This document shows positions 13,696 through 18,260 of a DNA stretch of 18,260 nucleotides, one piece after another. Under the pieces are notes generated by a model. That model saw nothing but the letters and a program-made list of their open reading frames with translations. It had not been told where the DNA came from and did no database searches. The stretch comes from JAYXXU01 sp049301135 (GTDB taxonomy: Bacteria; Pseudomonadota; Gammaproteobacteria; Pseudomonadales; Moraxellaceae), in NCBI GenBank assembly GCA_049301135.1, contig JBAQKP010000324.1, positions 1 to 18,260 of the forward strand, in the 5' to 3' direction. Both the position numbers and the translations under genes were made by a program. Numbering within the stretch: position 1 is the first letter of the stretch; each line of letters starts with the position of its first letter.

Positions 13696-13755
13696 CCCTG
13701 TGATGAGCAGGTAAAACAGCGCGACAACCTGTTGCGCAATCTGTGTGGCAGATGC

Positions 13756-13785
13756 TTGGTTTGCGAGGACAGAGTAGGCTAGAAT
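13756..13785 (+). promoter_or_regulatory. Likely ppnP promoter
   Basis: TTGGTT (13756-13761), 18 bp, TAGAAT (13780-13785) fits a sigma70 promoter. Transcription would begin near 13792, giving a leader of about 100 nt before ppnP. Confidence 0.4.
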
Positions 13786-13890
13786 GCAGCGTCTAGCCAC
13801 CAGCCTCGCTGCATCAGACTCGATCTGTTGGCGAAACCTACCCAATCTATCGAGTTTGGTATCGCTTGAAGCACACAGGAGCGTCGCGCA

Positions 13891-14211
13891 ATGAATTCAG
13901 CACAATTTGACCAAGTGACTGTACTCAAAAAATCAAATATTTACTTTGGCGGGAAGTGCATCAGCCATACGGTACAGTTTGATGATGGCAGCCGTAAAAC
14001 CATCGGCGTGATTTTGCCATCGGTGGTCACCTTTAAAACCGAAGTACCGGAGCGGATGGAAATCGTGTCGGGCGAATGCCGCGTCACCTTGCCGGATCAA
14101 ACCGAATCTGAATTGTTCCGTGCAGGTCAGTTCTTTTTTATTCCCGCCAAGACCGAATTTACCATCGAAGCGTTAGAGCCGATTGATTACGTCTGTCATT
14201 TTGAAGGCTAA
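13891..14211 (+). CDS. ppnP: Pyrimidine/purine nucleoside phosphorylase
   Basis: Small cupin-fold nucleoside phosphorylase (PpnP, formerly YaiE/DUF1255), which splits several nucleosides with phosphate to the base and ribose 1-phosphate in the cytoplasm. It is 106 residues, slightly longer than E. coli PpnP. The family pattern is clear: NIYFGGKCISHTVQF, TIGVILPSVVTFKTEVPERMEIVSGECRVTLPD, FRAGQFFFIPAKTEFTIEALEPIDYVCHF. AGGAG 9 nt upstream fixes the start. It is monocistronic, being closed by a strong terminator 66 bp downstream. The N-terminal 10-12 residues are extra relative to E. coli. Confidence 0.93.
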   Translation: MNSAQFDQVTVLKKSNIYFGGKCISHTVQFDDGSRKTIGVILPSVVTFKTEVPERMEIVSGECRVTLPDQTESELFRAGQFFFIPAKTEFTIEALEPIDYVCHFEG

Positions 14212-14277
14212 TCAGGCAGCCCAAACGCCAATCGACGCGGCGAGTGATTGCTGTTGTTGGAGCGGGATGTGACGAAG

Positions 14278-14311
14278 AAGTCCGACGCGGTGTCGGGCTT
14301 TTTGTTTTTTT
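14278..14311 (+). terminator. Rho-independent terminator of ppnP
   Basis: AAGTCCGAC (14278-14286) pairs with GTCGGGCTT (14292-14300) around a 5-nt loop; the nine pairs include one U-G. The run TTTGTTTTTTT follows immediately. This is a textbook intrinsic terminator, just before rlmB. Confidence 0.92.
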
Positions 14312-14332
14312 AAATGACCTTGGATGTTGATC

Positions 14333-15079
14333 ATGGCAAAACCAGAATATCACTACGGTGTACATGCGGTTGAAGCATTACTGACCGCGCAGCCAGAGCA
14401 AATTCTGAGCCTATTTGTGCTGCAAGGCCGTGCCGATCAACGCATCCAGCAGCTGCTACAACTGGCTGCGCCGCATGGCATCGCGATTCAACCGGCCAGT
14501 CGGGATGGACTGGCTAAGCTGGCGGATAGCCCACAGCATCAGGGCATTGTCGCAGCAGTCCGGCCACTGCCAACGTTTGATGAGCATGACTTGACGGACT
14601 TGGTTGAGGCAAATCCGCAAGTATTATTGTTGGTGTTGGACAACGTGACCGACCCGCATAACCTCGGCGCGTGTATTCGTACTGCCGCAGCGATGGGTGC
14701 ACAGGCTGTCGTAGTGCCGCGTGATCGGGCGGCTGGACTGACCCCAACCGCGCGTAAAGTCGCCGCGGGTGGCGCTGAGCTGATTAAGTTTGTACAAGTC
14801 ACCAATCTGGCGCGTACCCTGCAAAACCTGCAAGAACAAGGCGTGTTTGTGGTGGGGACTCTGCTCGATGCGACCGCCAAGCCACTCGACCAAATCGACC
14901 TCAACGGCAAGCTGGCCATCGTGATGGGCGCGGAAGACACTGGCCTACGCCGTCTGACCCAAGAACGCTGTGATCAGTTGGCCTATATTCCGATGCAAGG
15001 CCAACTGCAAAGCCTTAATGTCAGTGTTGCAGCAGGCATGGCCTTGTATGAAGCGTGCCGCCAACGTCAGCCCCGCTAA
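14333..15079 (+). CDS. rlmB: 23S rRNA (guanosine(2251)-2'-O)-methyltransferase
   Basis: SPOUT/TrmH-class methyltransferase that 2'-O-methylates G2251 in the P loop of 23S rRNA using S-adenosylmethionine. It is 248 residues, the family norm. The N-terminal substrate-binding domain starts EYHYGVHAVEALL. SpoU motif 1 is DNVTDPHNLGACIRTA (103-118, with Asn110 and Arg116), motif 2 IVMGAEDTGL (196-205), and motif 3 IPMQGQLQSLNVSVAAGMAL (219-238), which forms the knot. I choose ATG 14333 because GGA lies 8 nt upstream and the product then matches the family start; an ATG three codons earlier is possible. The terminator of ppnP ends 22 bp upstream, so its promoter must overlap that short space or it relies on readthrough. 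Its TAA is immediately followed by the next gene's ATG. Confidence 0.95.
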   Translation: MAKPEYHYGVHAVEALLTAQPEQILSLFVLQGRADQRIQQLLQLAAPHGIAIQPASRDGLAKLADSPQHQGIVAAVRPLPTFDEHDLTDLVEANPQVLLLVLDNVTDPHNLGACIRTAAAMGAQAVVVPRDRAAGLTPTARKVAAGGAELIKFVQVTNLARTLQNLQEQGVFVVGTLLDATAKPLDQIDLNGKLAIVMGAEDTGLRRLTQERCDQLAYIPMQGQLQSLNVSVAAGMALYEACRQRQPR

Positions 15080-16030
15080 ATGAAAAATCTGCCGATCGTC
15101 ACGCCTGATTTGCCCGAAAATTCGCCAGTCCAGTCGTCTGATCCTGATGAAGCACGTCGTCAGTTGTGGATCGGGTACGGATTACTGTTTGCGACGCTGC
15201 TGATTTGGGGCAGTTTTACCTTGATCTCGCGGATTGCTGCGACTAATGCACTGACGCCGTGGGATGTGTCCGGCTTGCGCTTTGCTGCGGCTGCGTTGGT
15301 GTTGATCCCGATTCAATGGTATCGCGGTCAGTTGCATGTGTTGTTGGATTGGCGGTTGTTTGCGCTGGCCTTGGTCGGTGGGTTGGCCTATGCCAATTTT
15401 GCCTATCTGGGCTTTGATCATGCTCCGGCGGCACATGCGGCGATTTGGCTGAACGGCATGTTGCCGTTTTGGATGGCGTTGGCGGCTTTTTTGGTGCTCA
15501 AAGAACCGTTTAGTCGAGATATCCAAATCAGCCTATTGCTGATCATGCTGGGTCTGCTAGCGATGATGGGCTTTATGTGGCACGAAAACAGCTTTCATCT
15601 CAGTATTGGTGATCTGTTTTTTTTATTGGCATCGGCCTGTTGGGGCTTTTATTCTGCTTATTTAAAGCAGTGGTCATATCCGCCGTGGACAGCCATGAGT
15701 GCGGTGGCAATCTGGTCGGCGATTTTATATTTACCTATTTACTTGCTGTTTTTACCGAAAGGTTTGGCCGACGCGAGTTGGACGCAGATTATCGTGCAGT
15801 CGGTGTTTCAGGGTTGGTTTGTGGTGATTTTGGCGATGCTAACTTATATTGGTGCGATTGAGCGATTGGGCGCGTTTAAGGCGGGGAGTTTGCTGGCGCT
15901 TGCGCCGCTACTGGCGGCACTGGCGGCAGTCCCAGTGCTCAATGAGCCGCTCACGCCTGCACTTATCATCGGTCTGATCGCGGTCAGCATTGGGGCGTTA
16001 CAGCCTTGGCGGCTGTTTAAAAAGGCTTAA
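15080..16030 (+). CDS. EamA/DMT-superfamily transporter
   Basis: Inner-membrane protein of 316 residues with a polar N-terminus (1-27) and about ten membrane helices forming two EamA repeats (roughly 30-165 and 175-312). Typical segments are LIWGSFTLISRIAA, DVSGLRFAAAALVLIPI, LNGMLPFWMALAAFLVLKEP in the first half and GSLLALAPLLAALAAVPVLNEPLT in the second. Members export amino acids or other metabolites; the substrate here cannot be told. The ATG directly follows the rlmB stop (TAAATG) with no ribosome site of its own, so it is probably translated by coupling to rlmB. Its TAA overlaps the stop of the opposing coaE. Confidence 0.9.
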   Translation: MKNLPIVTPDLPENSPVQSSDPDEARRQLWIGYGLLFATLLIWGSFTLISRIAATNALTPWDVSGLRFAAAALVLIPIQWYRGQLHVLLDWRLFALALVGGLAYANFAYLGFDHAPAAHAAIWLNGMLPFWMALAAFLVLKEPFSRDIQISLLLIMLGLLAMMGFMWHENSFHLSIGDLFFLLASACWGFYSAYLKQWSYPPWTAMSAVAIWSAILYLPIYLLFLPKGLADASWTQIIVQSVFQGWFVVILAMLTYIGAIERLGAFKAGSLLALAPLLAALAAVPVLNEPLTPALIIGLIAVSIGALQPWRLFKKA

Positions 16031-16629
16031 GTCGTCTGGCTGTCGTTGAGCAGTCGCTGATGCAGTATTGCGAGTTTGCCGTGCAAATCTTTCAGACTGC
16101 GATCATTTAATATCACATGCGTAGCACGTTGTTGTCGTTCTGCGCGGCTCATTTGTGCCTGCATAATCCGTTGAATCGACTCAGCTGTTTGGCCATCACG
16201 CTGGCTGGCGCGGCTCAGTTGCAACGTTTCGGGCACATCAATCAAAATCGTCTGCTGTACCAGTTCATGCTGATTGGTTTCAAACAACAACGGCGACACC
16301 AGTAGCGCATAGCTGGACGTTGCACCAGCAAGTTGGCGGATGATCTCAGCACGAATGCGTGGATGGGTAATCGCTTCAAGCTGCTGGCGGACGTTTGGCG
16401 TGTTAAAAATATACTCACGCATGGCGGCACGATTCAAAGAACCATCCGTGTTGAGCATGTCTGCACCAAAGGTATCTGCAATCTCAGCCAAGGCAGGCTG
16501 ACCCAGCGCGACAATTTCACGCGCCACCACATCGGCATCAACGACACTGATACCTTGCGCTGCGAACCAATCACTGGCCGCGGTTTTACCGCTGCCAATT
16601 CCGCCTGTCAGGCCAATCGTATACGTCAT
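16027..16629 (-). CDS. coaE: Dephospho-CoA kinase
   Basis: Final step of coenzyme A synthesis: ATP-dependent phosphorylation of the ribose 3'-OH of dephospho-CoA. It is 200 residues, the usual length. The P-loop GGIGSGKT is at 9-16, VVDADVVARE at 29-38, THPRIRAEI at about 88-96, then VSPLLFETN and the lid region RASQRDGQT. The ATG shares ATGA with the pilD stop, and no ribosome site is visible, so translation is coupled to pilD; pilD-coaE is a conserved order in Pseudomonadales. It converges on the EamA gene with the two stop codons sharing TTAA. Confidence 0.96.
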   Translation of the reverse strand: MTYTIGLTGGIGSGKTAASDWFAAQGISVVDADVVAREIVALGQPALAEIADTFGADMLNTDGSLNRAAMREYIFNTPNVRQQLEAITHPRIRAEIIRQLAGATSSYALLVSPLLFETNQHELVQQTILIDVPETLQLSRASQRDGQTAESIQRIMQAQMSRAERQQRATHVILNDRSLKDLHGKLAILHQRLLNDSQTT

Positions 16630-17501
16630 GATTGTGGATACAGACTGAGATAGGCGGAAATAATCTGATCACCCCACAGTAGCGCGACCCAACCCGCAAT
16701 CGCAATATAGGGGCCAAATGCAAATGGTAGGTTTTGTTTTTTGACCCGCATAATGATGACGCCGATCACCGCACCGATCACCGAGGAGAGCAGGATAATC
16801 AGCGGCAGCATCATTGGACCCAACCACGCACCGAGCGCAGCCAGTAACTTAAAGTCCCCGTAGCCCATGCCCTCTTTGCCTGTCACCAGTTTAAAGACGA
16901 TATACACACTCCATAATGCCAGAAAGCCTACAACATATCCCCAAATCGCTAGACTTGGTGTCGTGAATAAGCTTTGCGTATTGACCCACAAGCCAGCCGC
17001 AGCAAGTGGAAGAGTGATGCGGTCTGGCAACAGCTGGGTATCAAAATCAATGCCCGCCAGCGCAATTAATGCCCACGTCAAGCCGAGTGCCGCCAGCATG
17101 CTCAGCGTTGCTCCAAAGCTGACAAACACCAACAGCGACGCCAGCATCGTGCCGAGTTCGACCAACGGATAGCGTAAGCTAATCGCAGTGCCACATTGGC
17201 TGCATTTGCCTCGCAACAGCAACCAACTGAGCAGTGGAATGTTTTCATACCAGTGAATCTGATGACCGCATGCGGGGCAGGACGAAGCAGGACGACTGAG
17301 GGTTATTGCCGGTTCAGGACTAAACGGCTGCTCAGGGTGCAAAAACAACTGACACTCATTGCGCCAGCCTTGTTGCATCATCTTCGGCATGCGGTAGATC
17401 ACCACATTTAAAAAACTGCCGACACAGAGGCCAAGTAGGGCAACCAATGTGGCCGCGAGCCAATACTGTTCGGCGATGGCACTGAAGATATCGGTAAGCA
17501 C
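16626..17501 (-). CDS. pilD: Prepilin peptidase / N-methyltransferase
   Basis: Inner-membrane aspartic protease that cleaves type IV prepilin leaders and methylates the new N-terminus. It is 291 residues with about eight membrane helices. The cytoplasmic loop holds the zinc-type Cys pairs CPAC (75-78) and CSQC (100-103). The catalytic aspartates are in IDFDTQLLPD (Asp152) and the GYGD motif (Asp216), followed by FKLLAALGAWLG. N-terminal VGSFLNVVIYRMP is typical of the methylase half. The start is GTG 17501, directly after the pilC stop (TAAGTG), with AGG about 8 nt upstream; no nearer ATG would keep the first helix. Confidence 0.95.
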   Translation of the reverse strand: MLTDIFSAIAEQYWLAATLVALLGLCVGSFLNVVIYRMPKMMQQGWRNECQLFLHPEQPFSPEPAITLSRPASSCPACGHQIHWYENIPLLSWLLLRGKCSQCGTAISLRYPLVELGTMLASLLVFVSFGATLSMLAALGLTWALIALAGIDFDTQLLPDRITLPLAAAGLWVNTQSLFTTPSLAIWGYVVGFLALWSVYIVFKLVTGKEGMGYGDFKLLAALGAWLGPMMLPLIILLSSVIGAVIGVIIMRVKKQNLPFAFGPYIAIAGWVALLWGDQIISAYLSLYPQS

Positions 17502-18260
17502 TTAGATGACCTGACCCATTTGGAAGATTGGCAGATACATTGCGACTACCAAGCCACCGACCAGCACACCCAAGATTACCATGATCAATGGTTCCATCAT
17601 TGAGGTCAGACCATCCACAGCTGTATCGACTTCATTTTCAAAGTGGGTAGCGACTTTTTCCAGCATTGAGTCAAGCGCACCAGACTCCTCACCGATTGCC
17701 ACCATTTGGATGGCCATTGATGGAAACACCCCTGAGGTGCGCATGGCAAAATTTAATTGTGTACCTGTCGAAACTTCTTCTTTGATCTGCATCACCGCAT
17801 TGCGATAGACTACGTTATTGGTTGCACCAGCAGTAGATTCTAGTGCCTCAATCATCGGTACACCGGCCGCAAAGGTGGTTGCCAGTGTGCGCGCATAGCG
17901 GGCAACAATTGCTTTATATACCAAATCACCAAAAATCGGTGCTTTTAGCGCTGCCCGATCCAGCAGATCACGAAATGCTTGGCTGCGTTTTTTGGCTTCT
18001 ATAAAACTACCAACCACACCGCCAATCACCAGTAGTAAAATCCACCAGTAAGACTGCATCCACTTCGACATCTCAACGACCAGTTGCGTAAATGCGGGTA
18101 GGTCGGCGCCGAATGAACTAAACAAATCCTGAAATACCGGCACTACTTTCAGCATGAGCAAAATGGTCACGCCAAGCGCGACGATAATCACCGTGATGGG
18201 GTATTTCATCGCTGATTTAATTTTTTGCTTGAGTAACTCACTTTTTTCTTTGTAAATGGC
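17502..18260 (-). CDS. pilC: Type IV pilus inner-membrane platform protein, C-terminal part
   Basis: PilC/GspF-family polytopic protein that anchors the pilus assembly ATPases. The gene runs off the window edge: the frame is open to base 18260, so 252 C-terminal residues of about 400 are present. A Met codon at 18209 is internal, since the residues before it, ending KEKSELLKQKIKSA, are the family's usual lead-in to MKYPITVIIVALGV. Two long hydrophobic pairs frame the second T2SF domain (GVPMIEALESTAGATNN, MAIGEESGALDSMLEKVA-type region), which ends in MMEPLIMVILGVLVGGLVVAMYLPIF. pilB is expected just outside the window on the same strand. Confidence 0.96.
   Translation of the reverse strand, partial: AIYKEKSELLKQKIKSAMKYPITVIIVALGVTILLMLKVVPVFQDLFSSFGADLPAFTQLVVEMSKWMQSYWWILLLVIGGVVGSFIEAKKRSQAFRDLLDRAALKAPIFGDLVYKAIVARYARTLATTFAAGVPMIEALESTAGATNNVVYRNAVMQIKEEVSTGTQLNFAMRTSGVFPSMAIQMVAIGEESGALDSMLEKVATHFENEVDTAVDGLTSMMEPLIMVILGVLVGGLVVAMYLPIFQMGQVI

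Larger units (their letters stand above)
13549..13890. other. Intergenic region between divergent recN and ppnP
   Basis: This 342-bp gap has no gene I trust; a minus-strand frame at 13542-13739 is short and spans a tandem repeat. It should contain the recN promoter (leftward) and the ppnP promoter (rightward). Visible elements are the 15-bp tandem repeat at 13666-13695, a promoter-like pair at 13756-13785, and AGGAG (13877-13881) 9 nt before the ppnP ATG. I find no perfect SOS-type palindrome. Confidence 0.5.

Noticed and set aside
18207..18209. ATG as a start for pilC
   Set aside because: The frame is open beyond it to the window edge, and the preceding residues match the PilC family; the gene is truncated by the window, not short.

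Overview
The window reads as chromosomal DNA of a gammaproteobacterium, most likely in the Pseudomonadales and plausibly in or near the Moraxellaceae. This rests on the pilC-pilD-coaE order, the algH(yqgE)-ruvX pair, the DesA3-like desaturase and the general protein flavour. Base composition looks close to balanced by eye. The genus is an inference; there is no rRNA or tRNA to fix it. I see no IS element, CRISPR array, phage gene or tRNA.

Layout. (1) 1-3388, sulfur/anion uptake: a small RBBP9-type hydrolase and the periplasmic sulfate-binding protein Sbp on the minus strand, facing an OprO/OprP-type outer-membrane porin on the plus strand across a 271-bp control region. (2) 3451-7575, the most unusual part: a minus-strand run encoding a His-rich DUF2946 protein, an MbnP-type copper-binding lipoprotein with its WxW motif, an MbnH-type di-heme c-type cytochrome lipoprotein, and an outer-membrane beta-barrel protein whose whole signal peptide is encoded inside the 3' end of the di-heme gene (95-nt overlap). 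It looks like a cell-envelope copper acquisition or handling system without methanobactin genes. Its intergenic regions carry four copies of ATTAATAT/ATATTAAT within palindromes and around a promoter. (3) 7576-9868: a frameshifted small open frame, a membrane fatty-acid desaturase and pgsA (phosphatidylglycerophosphate synthase), giving a lipid theme. (4) 9883-13548, minus strand: an unrecognised protein with a C-terminal HTH-like segment, a small four-helix membrane protein coupled to ruvX, algH/yqgE and recN. (5) 13549-16030, plus strand: ppnP, a strong terminator, rlmB and a directly abutting EamA-type exporter. (6) 16027-18260, minus strand: coaE, pilD and the C-terminal part of pilC, the conserved type IV pilus block, cut by the window edge.

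How the parts work together. Sbp would capture sulfate that enters through an outer-membrane channel, possibly the divergent porin; no inner-membrane Cys permease genes are present here. In the copper locus, established work on MbnP/MbnH pairs says the di-heme enzyme oxidises a tryptophan of its partner to kynurenine, completing a copper site. The barrel could be the matching outer-membrane entry or docking protein and the His-rich membrane protein a further copper ligand or chaperone; these last two roles are inference. The pil genes supply the platform protein (PilC) and prepilin peptidase (PilD) of type IV pili, with coaE translationally coupled behind pilD.
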